The notes: a model not told the origin generated them from the letters alone. A stretch of 64,000 bases of DNA from Escallonia rubra (GCA_033065855.1 JAVXUO010003087.1:62001-126000), one strand, 5' to 3'. Positions 1 through 13,837 are shown, counted from the first letter of the stretch. Numbers and translations are program-made.

Positions 1-1977
1 CATTGTCTTGCAGTTCAGCAAGAATGTGTTCTCGTTGTATGAGAATGAGTTTTTCTCTCCTTCAGCTGTCCCAATCTGTTTATCGTACCCAGCTTCATTA
101 AAGTATGGCTTAGAATTGAGTACCAGACCCTGGAGGGACACCAAGACTTGAAGAATACTTGAAGATGTACTATCCCAGACTTCATTCCCTCTGCCAGTCC
201 AGGTGTTTAATAGGCTAAGGCAAACTTTGCCTTCCTCATACAAATTGGGATTTATTCGCCACCCTCCAGAATGATAATATGCAGACTGCATCATAAGCAG
301 AAAGAGTTGGAAATTAGATGAGAGATGTATCATCTTAAGGATGTGCAAATTAGGTAAAACAACGACAGATATCCAGGAGAAGTACTAATTCTGGAAGAAA
401 GTAATATCAATTTCTCTTACAGGTGGAACAGCAGGGTATTCAGGTGGAAGGTGAAAATCAAAGAAGAAAAGGCCATCTTGGTAAGGTGTCCCATATGCCC
501 CAACTATCACGGCCCTCAAGAGGTCCATTCGATCTTCATAAACTCGTACATAAATCCCATCTGAAAAAGTTTACAAGCGTTCACAAAGGTGCTGACATTG
601 TTTGAAATGGTTATTAAATTGAAATAACACATGATAGCATCCAAGTAACTAACGAAAGCTATACCAGGCAAATTATTTTGCAGGATGTTCCAATCTTGTT
701 GGACTTTCTTGAGCCACTTCCTTCCAGCATCATTCTGCAGGTGTGGTCAACGAGTTAAGACCAAAAATGGACTAAGCTTATAGAGAATAAGGACACATCT
801 TTTGCACCGTAAACTCCAATTAATTGCAATGAGTAATGGTTAACTTGAGTTCGGACTTGATACCAATCACTGACTAGCTTCTCAAAAAAAAAAAAAAAAA
901 AACTACAGTAAACCTAAGTAAAAAACCAATAAAGACCATGGCTCTTCAGATGTGAAAGAAGTGAAGATTGTTATAAGCTTATCACGTTGAAAAATGGCTT
1001 TCCGAAATAGTGACACAAGGGTATGCCATGCAGAATAATACTCAAAAATAAAGTACGACTGACGTCACTGACCTGTCCATTGGCACCAAGAAAATAATGG
1101 TCAAAAGGATCTTTAGCAATATCGAAGCCTTTAAAGCGGGAGTTCTTCTCCTCATATCGTGCTGGAGCATTTGATTCTTCAGGCTTTAATCTGCAAAGAG
1201 CTTCTGCCGTGTCCAGCAAATCTGTGGCCTCTGCAACACCTCTTTTTTCTTCTTCATTAGTAATTAATGGACCATAATCATTAATAGAAATAGGTTTTTC
1301 TGAGCCGTATTCGTCACTGGAATCTCTTTCTATCATCCCCTGATATTGAAGTTCATCTTCACTTCTGGTGTCAAAACTAGATGGATCCAGGTGCTTTCGT
1401 CCCCTTGAAAAAATTCCACTAGCCAGTCTAGTCATAAATCCAAGAGCAGCCAGGGGAATGGCAAGAGGTCCATTTCTCCCAGAATTTTCTGCAACATTTG
1501 TGCTCTCTTCCGCTTCAGGATTGACGCATGCAACATTTTGCGGTCCAATGTCCTGAACGGTATGACTTGTATTATAAGCTTTATCATAAGAGATAAACAC
1601 AATAACTTGTTTAAACCCACCAATTGAATAAAAAATCATATATACATGTCACATTTAGGTAAGAAACCAGCCATTTGACAGTCAAAATTTTAAGATGGAA
1701 CACATCCAATATTGGTATCAACAAGTACAATCATCAGTAGGTTATACTTGTATCGGTTCCTTTCATGAATGCTGATCGCAAGTCTAGAAGAATTGTGGGT
1801 TGCAATCACCATCTCCCACACTGTACCGTTGGTTTCATATTTACATTCTACAGTCTGTTGAAGGTGGCAGTTCGTGGTGCTTATCCTATGACTTCTCAAA
1901 AACAGCTACCAACTGAAATTAGCAATTTTGGTTTCTGAAAGTTCAGCCCCAGAAATGATACAATTCCCACCCCCACA

Positions 1978-2008
<31 letters not shown>

Positions 2009-4548
2009 AAAAAACCACAACCAAAACCCCGTGGGACCTTCTAAAGAGAGAAAGTGCCTGTTTGGAATTTTTTGCAAAACTAACATAAAAGAACAGAAAG
2101 TAAGCACGGTAATAACCTAACAAGTCATTACATATTACAGACAACTTGAGTCTAAAGCGGCTATATTTTATGTCATTTCTTGTTTTAGTGGTGAGGCTCA
2201 AGTTTCTTAGTTTTTAAAAAGATAACTAAACTATAGTAGGTTAAGGGATGTCAATAATAATGTTCGAGCAGTTATGAACCTCTTCTGCATTCTCAAGGGC
2301 GTCCATATCAGCATCCTCAACTGTTTCCCAGCTAGCTGCATCATCACTAACATCGGCAGCGATTGACTCATCATCGTCATCACGACCAACAACATAAATT
2401 GCTTGAGGACCAACCTAATATACAAATCAATTCCTTAAAATATTAGATTTCAAATAAAGAAACAAGAGATATTCTGCATGAAAATACTTTCATTGGTGAG
2501 CATACCATTGATACCATCCCATCAGCCCAGGTAACTTCGATATCACCGTTTCTGAGCCCAGTAATGTTTCCAACCCAAGAGAGATCTGAGAAATCTCTAC
2601 ACGCATCATCAGTGGATGCGTTACCCCCAGTTTCAGTTGTCATATCCTTTTTAACCTTGATTGGACCATTCAACTGATTCAACTTTTCATACGGGTGACC
2701 AAAAGAATCTTTATGAGTTGAAACAGGGGATAACCGAACAACTACATCGCCATAACAGTAGTCATAGTCCGGATGCCCCTCTAGCTCATAGACGCTGACT
2801 ACTTCCTCCTTATCAAACTCCTTAGGGTCTTCTGCCCTGGCAACTGATTTTAGCCACCTTACACAAGCAGTTCGCTCCTTCGCATTAACACTTTTAACAA
2901 CCCCAACACGCCTAATTTCGGCAGTATCATTGTTATCATCAGTGGTCTTCTCTACAACATAATGTTCAGCAACAAATTCATGATCTCCAGGATTATCAAT
3001 AGGAATCAAAGCTGTGGAATCCAGTCCGTGGACTATAGTTCCATCCTGCCAAGCAACATCGACTCTTGTCTTAGAGTTGGCAATCAATAAGGCTCGTTCG
3101 AAGTTTTCCTCTTTTTTCCGAGCCTTCTTGTCCCTCCAAAGCACAACTTTACGGACCTTTTTGCGATGAAGAGGCAAAGTTTCGTGAACAGGCTCCTTCG
3201 AGACTGACATTGAATTATTGCAGGTGCTAGATTCAGTAGAAAAGTTACATTCCGTATTTTCGCTGCTGCACTCAAATGCAGGATCAAGATCGGTGTCAAT
3301 TGATTCACCATTTGCATTTGATTCATCTGACGTGAGCACTTCTGAATCACTCTCAGGTCTTGTTGCGATATAACCTAATCCACCTTCTGTTGAGTCATGA
3401 AGTTCCAACTTCGATAAACCCTTGTCCAGTGGAATAGAGGATGACAAAGTAGGTGGTGGAAGCAAACACCAATCACCCAGTTGCCAACTTGCATGCCGAA
3501 AACAAGACAGCAACTTTAAGTTCTTTGGGCTCTGCTCTTCAGCCGGGGTTGTAGAAGAGTCAGGCCCATACCCAGCAGATGCTATCCAGTAAACGAACAC
3601 CGACCCTACCGTGACTTTAGTGACAGTACCTTCCAAACGGTTAGCTCTCCACAAACCAGACAGCCACCTACAATTCTTGAAAACAGATGAAGAGGTCGCC
3701 TTGACACGCTGACCAGGGTAGTAAGGGAAACTTCCATCTTCAAGGTTGCTCTTGCCAACTGGTTTTAGGCGCAGTGGGTCCGCCTTCACAACTTTACAAA
3801 CGGAACCATCGTCAAACAAAACGGTGACGTTACCCAAAACATCGTCAATTCTACCCAACCAGGGACCGAGGATTACATAATCACCCACCACAAAATCTAT
3901 CACGCGTTTCAAGTCTCTGGAAGATACGTTCTTTACCATGGATCCTTCGGAATTTAATAAATCAACAGACATATTGACATCAACTACTATGCCCACTTGA
4001 CCTGTCGGGTCAGAAGCAGAAGCAACATAATCCCCATGTAAAAACCCCCTATCAACCACTGTTACATCATCAAGGTTCTGTGTTGTCTCGGACTCATCCA
4101 TCCAAAGCACTCTGACTTGGTCAGCTGGAAGAGGGCTGCTCCCAGAATTACTGCCATCCCTTTTCCCATCAGCACTACTATTGGGTTCACCATTGTCATC
4201 CGCGGAACCTTCCTCCTTTCCACCAGCCTCGTCATAGCCATCGTTGTCATCCTCGTCCTCCTCTTCATCATCGGTGATGCTGCTCTCTGAATCAGTATCA
4301 CCGGCAACTTCTGTCACAATCCCAATCCTACCACTACTTTTGCTCCTGACAACATCTTGTCTATACATGTAAGATATATTTTGAGAGTTCCCGGCAACCT
4401 CGTCTGGATTGCCTCCACAACCTATATTTGGACCAGACCGTGCGTGCATCTCCGGATGATCTTGCCACAGATTGGCGTTTCCACTCAATTCACTTCCAGC
4501 TGTGGAACGTTGACTGAGCTTGAGAGGATCAAAATGTTGCTCAGCCAT
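1..4548 (-). CDS. UBC23: UBC23-type large E2 ubiquitin-conjugating enzyme, C-terminus cut by window edge
   Basis: Exons read on the minus strand, in order: 4548-2506, 2414-2280, 1552-1073, 734-665, 560-421 and 285 to the edge. All junctions are GT-AG and the phases add up to 1051 codons without a stop. The protein charges ubiquitin on a cysteine and passes it to substrates, alone (hybrid E2/E3) or with a partner. Visible parts: an acidic Asp/Glu-rich stretch near residues 85-115, a long region of repeated beta-rich modules with WxDG-type motifs, then the E2 (UBC) fold from about residue 887. The active cysteine is about residue 978 in YEEGKVCLSLL; NPN replaces the usual HPN just before it. 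The start YRQDVVRS and the IFSR segment match UBC23-like members from memory rather than PHO2/UBC24. The extreme C-terminus lies outside the window. An intron precedes the start codon, which directly follows a splice acceptor. Intron 1553-2279 carries a long C/A homopolymer run. Confidence 0.93.
1978..2014. repeat. C then A homopolymer tract in a UBC23 intron
   Basis: About 21 C residues are followed by about 16 A residues, inside the UBC23 intron 1553-2279. Lengths at such runs are unreliable in assemblies. Confidence 0.9.
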
Positions 4549-5252
4549 CTAGTAAACACACAACAACGAGACCGTGTGATTAAACTAATATAGCGATTAA
4601 CCAGGGGGTTAGAATTTGAACGTCTGAATGCTAGACTGAACTCAAATAGCAATTAAGAATATTAAGCAAAAAATTGATAAGTCAAACGAGGGGAAAACAA
4701 CAATAGTTGAATGTTTCTCTGGACAAAGTTGTATTGTAAGTACGCTAAAAGTTAAGACGACACCAATCTAAAATAGTGGGAGTGTCGACATTGCAGCATT
4801 CTAACCTAAAGCAATGAAGGACCAAAGCTTTTTAAATGCAAAAGCTGACTGGAACAGTAAGAGAACTATAGACTAAAATTTTCTCAGGTATTCACTTAGC
4901 TCGGAGAGAAGATGGAACATATTAGTAAAGCTGGGATCCCCGAATAAATATTCCCTTCGCTCGTTACCAGAAATCTCACTAACCAAACATATGGTCAGCT
5001 CATCAATGCCGTTTAATACAATCAAAACATCAAATCCGACAAACAGACGGAAATGAAGCCCTACAGCGGCTCCAAAAACCAGTCCAGAATCGAAATCGAT
5101 GAAACAAAAGAACGAGCTGATGTTGATACGCCAATATTCAGATTGACGGATTGAGAAAGTCGACAGCACAGCAAAGCGATTGATGATACAATTTTCATTA
5201 CCACATTAACATGTATCGATGCATACAAGAGTTATTATAGAATCAAACTTAC

Positions 5253-5346
5253 CTTTTGGAATCAATGAATTTGAATAAGAGAGGGCATAAGACAATATCG
5301 AGCCCTTATTTCTCTCTGTGTATGTATCTGTGTCTGGGTATATATA
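5253..5346 (-). promoter_or_regulatory. UBC23 core promoter and 5'UTR first exon
   Basis: On the minus strand a TATATATA box (5339-5346) is followed about 30 bases on by a likely start site near 5310. A clean donor, AAAG then GTAAGTTT, sits at 5253/5252. The acceptor TTTACTAG abuts the ATG at 4548, which implies a ~0.7 kb leader intron (4549-5252). No miR399-type target, the hallmark of PHO2 leaders, was seen by eye. Confidence 0.55.
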
Positions 5347-5399
5347 GGTTGAACGGCTCTTCACCGTTGTGTGTTATTCTTCGTCGTCCAAGACTTGAA

Positions 5400-6492
5400 G
5401 GTACATCATCGGGTTGAGCCGGAGCTGGAGGCGGTGAGGTAAAGGGACATTAACGTAATTCGTTGCGTATAAAGTGTCTTAAGTGGTTTATTATTTATTG
5501 AGTAAGTTTAAATGGTAATATTATAACACATTAGAGGTATAAACACAAACTACTTTACATAGTGGACAAATTATTGCATTAATCTATTTAACAATTTTCT
5601 GTCAAATTAATGCTGATCAGAGGATCCTTGTCATCGTTCAAGCTTGTAAATTGGAGCGATATGCATGTCTGATCGTTTTTCTTTTGTTGTAGAATATTTT
5701 TTTTTTCAAATTTGACCAAGTTTTTAACTTTTATGAGTGATTACACGGTTTGGAATAATAGACCATGGTTTAAATCCTGTTCAAGCAAAGTGGTAGCGGA
5801 TGCTTGTTTAAGGCAAAGGAGAAGAAGTGGTAGATCTCTCATCCATCAAGGCAGGTCCTTTAGAAAGTTGTTGCACAAGTTGGAGTCTGCAAGAATTTTT
5901 TTAACTTAAAATGCTATTTACTTATTCTCAAATGTATACACTCAATAATAATGTGACAACTTTCGTCAAAAATTCTCTAGCACATTGTACTGATACAAAG
6001 ACTTAAAAGTAACATAAATTTTAGAAAGGTAAAAAGGTCGTAAAAGGGATACACAAATTAGTTAAATTATTATTATATAGTTAAATGATTCTTAATAGTA
6101 AGATTACTGACATAAATGAGCTATATTAATAAATATTTTATTATGCACAATGAATGTCCGTTATTACATCTTTAAAAAAATATTCTTAAAATGTGCATTC
6201 GGAATCGATCTATTTCATATTACACGATATTACAAAGTTAAACTATTTTAATTAATATGACTTTCAACTCTTCCAAATTCACATTTTGTTGTTTAGTGAC
6301 CTTTTCTGAATTTTGTTTTAAGAAATTCTAATTTTTTATACTTTCGTTATATAATTCTGATCTTAATCTTTAACAATAAAAATTAGGAGTAAACTTGCTA
6401 ATCTTTCTAATTTTTACACTATATTGACGATAAACACGCGAGAAGTGAAAATTGGAAGCATTGATCAAACGAGTTGTAGCGAGGAGGAGGAG
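5400..6492. other. Divergent intergenic region, UBC23 / TRAPPC2L
   Basis: AT-rich spacer between two divergently transcribed genes. It should hold both promoters. No TATA box was seen for the plus-strand gene, and no RNA gene or transposon end was found. Confidence 0.5.
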
Positions 6493-9400
6493 ATGATCGT
6501 GTGCGTCGCCGTCGTCGGCCACCAGGTGTGCACTTCGACCCATCACTTCGTCACATTCTAATTGCACATAACACACTCCCTAAGTGATGACTGATTTGGC
6601 TAATTCTCCGGTTGAGAGCAGAACAACCCGCTGTACATACAGAGTTTCACGGAAGCAGACGATGCCCTAAAGCTTCATCACATCGTCCACTGCTCCCTAG
6701 ACGTCGTCGATGAGAGAGGTACATAATTTTGGCGCACCTTCTGGACCACGTGATCTTGCTGTTTGTATGGAACTTCTGTTTATGTTTTAATAGTCATTAG
6801 GGTTTCCGATTTGCTTATATTTCCGAGATCTTTCAAGATGGAACCGGGTTTATGATTGAATTGTTATCGGAATGCTACAATAACAACTCCGTACTTATTA
6901 ACCTGAAATTTGTATGTGTAAACCCCACACCCATTGAAAAATATTTCCTAGACCGGTAATGCATTCCCCCAGTTTATACTTCCTTTCAGAACCGTAATCC
7001 TTAGGAAATATACAGCATGTACCACTCTCATAATTGGGGATCTTCCCAAGGACTTTCTGTTTCAGGGTGTTCTTGTGTCTCGTTCTTAAAGATTTTAAAC
7101 TCTTTTCTACGCATTCATTGAAGAACTTTTGTCGATGCTATGTTGCCTTTGAGAGTAGAAGTGTCTTAGCTGCTTCAGTAGTGTTAAACCGAACCTTTAC
7201 TCCTGAAAATGAAGACCCTTGTGTCTCTACAAGATTCTTTATCCTATTTACGTGAATGTCCAATTGGACATTTTTGGAAAACTGCTTGGCCACTAGATAA
7301 TTTGTGCATGATTATTTGCCAGAGTGACGTCACTGTTATTTCCAATGAATAAAAATACGATAATACTTTCTGCCACATCAAGTTAGTGAGGATATTGGAC
7401 AGAGATTCTATCTGTGTGGCATTTTTAAACTTTTGTTTACGATACTTTATGTAGAGACTTCTCTTGATGCTTCTTGCCGGTTGCTACTTCAATTTGAATT
7501 CCATTACAGATTTAATGACATTTGTGTTAAGCATGATATGTACACATTGTTGGGCCCATTCTCTAACAACTCAAGTGTTTAAACCAAATGGTAACTTGAT
7601 TTGGACACAAGAACGCATGAAGAAGTAAAAAAATTGACCTTGGTCTGGACGGATTTGACACTAGGACGTTTCTAATACTTGCAACTGGGTAGATATTGAC
7701 TGCTATGTAGCAAAATACATTAGGGTTTACAATCTTTATGGGAGAGCAATGTTGATCTTCCGAATTGAAGTTCTTGAATTGATATTTTGCTCTTCTCATT
7801 TGAGTCTGTTGGCATAGAAATTATCTGCCCTTGTCAGTGAGTGAGGTCCTTAATAATTTGCTTTCTTATATGTTGAAATTGTTATCTATAAGAAGCAAAT
7901 TTAATATTGAGGTGATAGCTTCAGAGGTACTTTCTGGAAATACTGATATACTGTTTGGCAAAATCAATAAGCTGTTGTAATCGAGGACTATTTAGGTCTC
8001 ATTCCCACCGAATCATTTGCAACCAATAGACATTCTATTAGATAAACAGCAGACATGAACTGTTTTTGACTGCTGTTTCTGTTGCCTTTTCATGGGCTGC
8101 AGTTGAACAATTGAAGGTGGAATAGTCTAAGATTGTTAAGTGGTTGTACGAAGAAAGGAAGGCTATTCAGAAGAATATGAACTTCAGAAGTTAGCGTCTG
8201 AAATTAAAACTTTGGTGTCCCCCTAAAATATATATCTAGCAAGTATATAGTTACTAAATACATGAAACTACAGAGATGTAAGAATGTGTATGTGGGTGTG
8301 TGTTTCTGTGATTGTACACTGAGTTAAGACACAACTAAACTTGAGATAAAGTCTGTATGATTCCTAGTGGGCAGTACATCATATAAGCTGGCCAAGAAAA
8401 ACTTGGGCCTTATAGTTTGTATTCTGATTGATATAGAGACAAAAGTGTTTCTGCCAAACTTGGGCCCTACATACTATATCTGATTGTGAAGTTGCCTCTG
8501 CTCTTGCGATGCGGTGGTGACAATATTGTAGCTCTTGCAAAAGATGAGGTTGCCGCTCTAGGTTTGGAGGCTTTTCTGCGGCTCTCAGCAATCTTTCTCA
8601 ACAGTGACAAGTTACAATTTTGACTTTGGGACGTTGGTATTGACATGTAATTATGTAGTGATGGTAATAAAACCTTCAATTTGTTGTCCCTCCTTTACCA
8701 TGGGAGAGGGCCTGAGGTCTTCTCTCTCATAACATCCTTGGCTGCCAAATGACGTCTTGATAGTTTGCTACATCTTTTTCTTTCAAGTTACCACTTCTCC
8801 ACATATAAGGCTCCTGGCAAGTGCATAATACTGTGATACCGTGATGTAGGGGTGCAGTGGCATTCGTCTAATCCAATTCTTGGTGACATGATTTCTGGAC
8901 CCAAGTAGTTGGACAATGCCTAGTTTTCGTCGATCTGGATTAATTGCAAGTTCTTGGATAAGTTTTTTGCTTCCAGGCATTTTTCAAGTGAAAAGTGAAT
9001 CGTAGATGGATTTTCCATTTATTGATTTTCTCTATTGCGAGCATACGATTAGCGAATGAACTTTGCCAGTTTTTTCTCTGAAAAGTTTTTGCCTCCATAT
9101 AGCTTTTGCTTATCATTCTCTATATCCAATATTGGTTTGGATTCTGTTTATTTCATTCCCATTGTAAGTTTTGAATGGCGTTATAGTTTAACACAGTGCA
9201 TTAATGAAGCTTCCACTTAGGTTAATCACAACCTTTCTTTTATCTGTACAGTTAATAATCCAAGAAAATCTGGACCAACACTAAATGATACATTTCTTGG
9301 TCTTCTTTATCCAACAGAAAATTACAAAGTGTAAGTATGTTTCACCATAGTAATCTGCATGGCCACTGTCCCCAAGTCAAAAATACTAGTTGATTTGTAC

Positions 9401-10391
9401 ATCCATTTGCTTGTCATACTTTCTGCAGGTATGGTTATCTGACTAACACGAAAGTGAAATTCATATTGGTGACAACTGATCTTGATGTCAGAGACGCAGA
9501 TGTGAGAAATGTGAGTTTTACGCAAGATAGTGGCGTTTTACTTGCTTCTTTTAGCTATAAGAACGATGAATTGGAATACCGGATTACTTTTGAACTAAAT
9601 TTTTATATGCTGACCTGAACTAGACAGAGCAACTTGGAACTCAATAATTTGGTATCTAACTCAATGCATCCTTTTTTAAGAAGCCAAAGCTATATTAGCG
9701 CGGTTAGTAAAATTGTTGTTGCATGACATTAGAAAGGGAGGAGGGTTTGGGTTTCAACCTTATCCCGAGATCCATGTATAATTGGTTTTGCCTGTCATTT
9801 TTTCCTAATGCTATCCTACTTGCATGTAGAGTTGGCCCTGATAAAATCCAATAAATTTGTTATTTGGCTTCAATGAAACTAATTTCCAGATATAGCTTAA
9901 TGAAGTCTTTTTATGTTAAGTTGAATTTTTGTATCTTTTGGCCACTGGTTTCGTGTGTTTCTCCTGCTTCAAAATGAAATCTAACCTAGTTTTTGGTCCT
10001 AATCCAACTGAATCCTCTAGCATTTCTGCGTTTAATCAATTTTCTCTTTCTAAGAAACTACACGGCTAGTTCAGCATAGTTTTGTTATTATACACACAAG
10101 TGTGTGAAATACTTGGAAATGTGGATGTTATTTGTTTCTTATGCCGTTGCTGATCTGTCTTCTAAGTTTTTGCTGTAGGCTACTCCGCAGCAAACATATA
10201 AAACATGACCACCACTAACTTGTGTTTTTGGTGGGAAACTGCTTACATAGTTTTTCAGGAGGTTCCACTCTGCTTATGTGGATGCAGTTTCAAACCCATT
10301 TCATGTTCCAGGGAAAAAGATAACGTCCAGAACGTTCGCTGAGAGGGTCAGTACCATTGTCAAGTCATTTGGATTAAGTTCAGCTGGATGA
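6493..10391 (+). CDS. TRAPPC2L: Trafficking protein particle complex subunit 2-like (TRAPPC2L)
   Basis: Five exons: 6493-6525, 6622-6718, 9252-9330, 9429-9510 and 10251-10391. They join in phase to 143 codons ending in TGA. The product is a small longin/sedlin-fold subunit of the TRAPP tethering complex, which acts as a Rab exchange factor at the Golgi and trans-Golgi. The protein starts MIVCVAVVGHQ, continues NNPLYIQSFTEADDAL, and contains YPTENYKVYGYLTNTKVKF and the conserved tail SNPFHVPGKKITS. Length matches the family (about 140). Exon 1 is only 33 bases, so a search with a long seed would miss it. Intron 2 is 2.5 kb (6719-9251); no gene or clear transposon was recognised in it. All splice sites are GT-AG, with the last acceptor at ACATAG before 10251. 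No damage is seen, so the gene is probably active. Confidence 0.95.
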
Positions 10392-11662
10392 AATCTCCTG
10401 CTGATAAAAGAAAGAATATAGTGGTCCAAGTTTTTCAAGTTCTCTTTCCTCTTTAGGTATTTAGTTCAATGAGCTTGAAGCTCAGGGGAGAACTGAACAA
10501 GAAGCTACCGTCCTTTTGATGGACTCGAAACTGAAATTGGAGTTATTGTGTTACCCCTATATTTCCTGATGCTTATATGTAATCTGAAAATATTAAGTTC
10601 ATAGCATAAATGCGATTATGGAACACGAAACTGGACGCTCTGATCAAATGCTTGGTCTATAGTGGTTTTTGCTCTCCTTTTTGGTTAATTGGTCATGGAG
10701 ACATTATCATACTCGAACCCCTTTTTTCCTTTCGAGATTGAAGCACCCAATAGGAGTTTAAGAAATTATATGCTCTTTAATTAGACCAAGAAGATAAGCA
10801 GAAAAATATGAACTCACCCTTCAAGTAAATAAGCTTCCTGAATATCATGTTCTTCCCATTTCATAATCAAACTTGAATTATTTGCCTTTAGCGACAGATG
10901 ACCTGTCAAGCTTTTACTAAGATCATATGTTATCTTATGGAGATTTACGAGCATAAGCAAAGGAGACGAGGAAGTCGTATGGGTCATATGCTTCCCCCCC
11001 CCCCCCCCCCCTTGAGACAAGTTACAACTATTGAGAACAACTAAAACAGAAAAATCCTTAAAGAGGAAGGAAAAAAAAAACAAAACAAAACAAAGTTACC
11101 ACCCATACACAAAAATAATAACGGGCACTTGAGCGGATAAGAAAAATACAATACAACAATACGTGCATCGTGTCCATAGGGTTGGAAGATTTAAAAAGTC
11201 AAATGAAATTAAGAAACACATATCAAAGTTATGAATTGATGATAACCCGTAGGTTGGAGAAATACTTTTGACCCCGTTCAGTTTGTGCTTATCGACATTA
11301 AGATCCATCTATTTATGGTGCAACTAAAACAAAAATTAAACCCTTTAGCAACAAACTTGCGCCATTGAAAAAGGTTGGCTGAATTCCAGTCCAGTATGAA
11401 GTTTTTATCCATCTGGACCAACCCTTAGGGCTCTAAATGAGCCGAGTTGCCTGTCCATTAAACTCAATAATGTCGAAACTGGGCTACGTTTTGTTGGCCC
11501 GTCGTGTTAGGGTGGCCGCATCTTCAAATCCTTCTAAGGATTGGACTGCATAGGCTTTTCTTAGCCGTTTAGCTCGATCCAAATTCCAAAGTCGCTGACA
11601 CCCCCGGCATACAATTTTCCTGCAATTATTTATTAAAATTTTTATGGGGATGTCTATTTGCA
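10392..11662. other. Spacer downstream of TRAPPC2L with an 18-bp poly-C run
   Basis: This holds the TRAPPC2L 3' untranslated region and AT-rich spacer. A pure run of C lies at 10994-11011. No coding match was seen. Confidence 0.5.
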
Positions 11663-11888
11663 CACTGTTTTACAGAGTTTTTTTCCTTAATAATTCATTT
11701 TTAATATTTAATTACCTCTTTATCCCGTTTTGAACTTTATTTACTTATCTAACCCACTTCTGAAAAACGTGGTTTGAAAACACGTTTTCAAAAGTGGGTT
11801 AGATAGGTAAATAAGATTCAAAACGGGATAAAGAGATAATAAATTATTAAAAATGAATTATTGAGGGTAAAAACTCCTGTTTTACACG
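11663..11888. mobile_element. Foldback (hairpin) MITE-like element
   Basis: The two halves are near-perfect inverted copies. Left arm motifs include ATAATTCATTTTTAAT, CTTTATCCCGTTTTGAA and ATCTAACCCACTT; each recurs in reverse complement on the right, with a turn near 11778-11790. Imperfect pairing extends outward through CTGTTTTACAG. The stem is about 100 bp and there is no coding frame. It could be a MITE or a small-RNA hairpin source. Target duplications are unresolved. Confidence 0.75.
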
Positions 11889-12689
11889 GAGTATATGTGT
11901 TTTTAGTTTATGTCTAATAGATTAAAAAAAAAATTCTCGTTTTGTTTGACTCTTTCCACATGACTCTTTCTACAGTTGCGAAGTGACGTTTAAGTTTGGA
12001 TAGACCCGGTGCCTATAATGTCCATACTACTATTCTTTAGCTCTGGAATTTTCGTTAATCCCTACATTATCGTATCATTGCTTTTGGGCCATTTTCCTGT
12101 CAGTGTTTTAGTTTTATCGATTGCAAGAATTAAGATCTTCTCACGAAATAGATGGCTTATTCATAATCACTTTTAAAAGCTAGTTAATAAAGTTGTGATG
12201 TTAGTTGTTATAGCAAAGATCTTTACATCATATGATTAGTCTAGACTGTTCTACGCACACGCGCATACACCAAAAAAAAAAGACAGCATCGTCAATTTTT
12301 TCTAAGTTTTCCTTCAATTTGTTGTGCTTACAGTTGTCAATTGTCTAGATTTTTTTCCAGCTCAATTTTATTACGATAAAATCGAAACATATGTTAATTC
12401 TGTGTCGTTCATTATCTACCAATCTGCTTAAACTTGCAAATTTGACCGATTTGATTTCTTTTTTTATCCAATCATGAAATTTTAACATCTTTTATGTATA
12501 ACTGTTGCTGTACATTTTCTACATCTTTTTTTTAAACTACGATTTTTTAAACGATAACATTATAAGTACCAAAAATATCATAATCAAGACAGGAAAAATT
12601 AAATGTTTAACTCAAAAAGGAAAATTTGGAATATTCATGATCTTACAAAGCGAATGGTCTAGCCCAACATTACAAAGAATCAATCTTTA
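11889..12689. other. AT-rich spacer, nothing recognised
   Basis: AT-rich intergenic DNA left of the repeat array. No gene, RNA or clear transposon terminus was found. Confidence 0.5.
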
Positions 12690-12915
12690 ACTTTTTTAGG
12701 AAAGAAGCTTAATTTTTATTTTGATGTTTGCTTCATCCACTGGCCATCGCCGTACAAACAGTAGAAAAGATCCATTATAATTCCATAATTAGGTAGGGTA
12801 GTCTCCACCATCCTTACACCTAGTGATAATTTCAAACTAATACATAATAGAGAGTATTCTCCACATTCTTACGCCTCTCATTCCATACCAACTCTATTGA
12901 AAAATAGCTGCTAGC

Positions 12916-13826
12916 CATATTTATCAATAGCATACCAATACCGGTAATATCGGTCAGTAAGTACCACTTTTGTCTTCTACCTGAACGGTAAACTTTTATA
13001 TTGTACCAGCTAAAATACCGCTTAGCCCGGTTGTACCGGCTGATATAGTTAATATCCGTCGAGACCTATGTACATGTCAAGATAATGTGTTTCGTACTCT
13101 TTAGTAAAATATAAAAGTTATGAAATTTATTTAAAGACTTAATATATTGACCATAAAAAGACTAAATAGGTAAAAATACTAAGTATCATTATATATTTTA
13201 AAGCCTATGTGACATCTACTAAGTTGCAGTTTGCCTCTCTTTATCAAAATTTTCATCATAATTTGCAGAATATTTCCTGTTATTTTTTATTGTCTCAATC
13301 TTCATCACAATTTTGCACTTTGTTTTTACTTTTCCACTTAACTTTTCATCACATTCTTTCATTTGTGTGATATATAGCTTCACATATGTGCATCAACAAT
13401 TTGTTATTCTATAAATACCCACTAATGGGGTAGTTGATAAAGGGAGTAATTCAATTGAATAAGCTATTTGTTTCAGGTGTCACTGCATAAAAAATAGCTT
13501 ATTTTTTTAACAAAAAGTTTTACTAGACTCATCTCCAGACAATTCGATTGTTATATACTTTTCCTAGTCTCATCTCTAGTAGTTAAATCTTAAAGATGGA
13601 AGGACAAAACCTCTGAATGCAACTATTGGTGGCATCGTTTGCCGCCTTACGGGACGAAGAGAAGTTAGGGCTTCGAGAAAAACTTGCAGATAAAGTACAA
13701 GAGAAAAAAGTACTACCACTCTATAGTGTAATTGATATATAACTTGAAATGATATCGAGGCGATACATTTACGTATCATTTTATCAACAAACCGGTAAGT
13801 ATTCCAGCACGGTTTTTGTAACTATG
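12916..13826. mobile_element. hAT-like non-autonomous insertion in the array spacer
   Basis: The spacer of unit C1 is split here. The flanks are CTGCTAGC (12908-12915) and CTACTAGC (13827-13834), a 7/8 match that fits an 8-bp target duplication; other units carry this site uninterrupted. The element begins CATATTTA and ends with the near-inverse TAACTATG. No transposase is seen. Classification rests on the 8-bp duplication only. Confidence 0.55.
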
Positions 13827-13837
13827 CTACTAGCTGC

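Noticed and set aside
4873..5169. 98-codon minus-strand frame in the UBC23 leader intron
   Set aside because: It lies within the predicted intron, shows no recognised domain and has no support from splice sites.
1..5346. The E2 gene as PHO2/UBC24, the phosphate regulator
   Set aside because: No miR399-like target was seen in the leader region, and the N-terminus (YRQDVVRS) and IFSR region resemble UBC23 instead.
6719..9251. Separate gene within the long TRAPPC2L intron
   Set aside because: Only short frames without recognisable domains were found; the flanking exons splice in phase across it.
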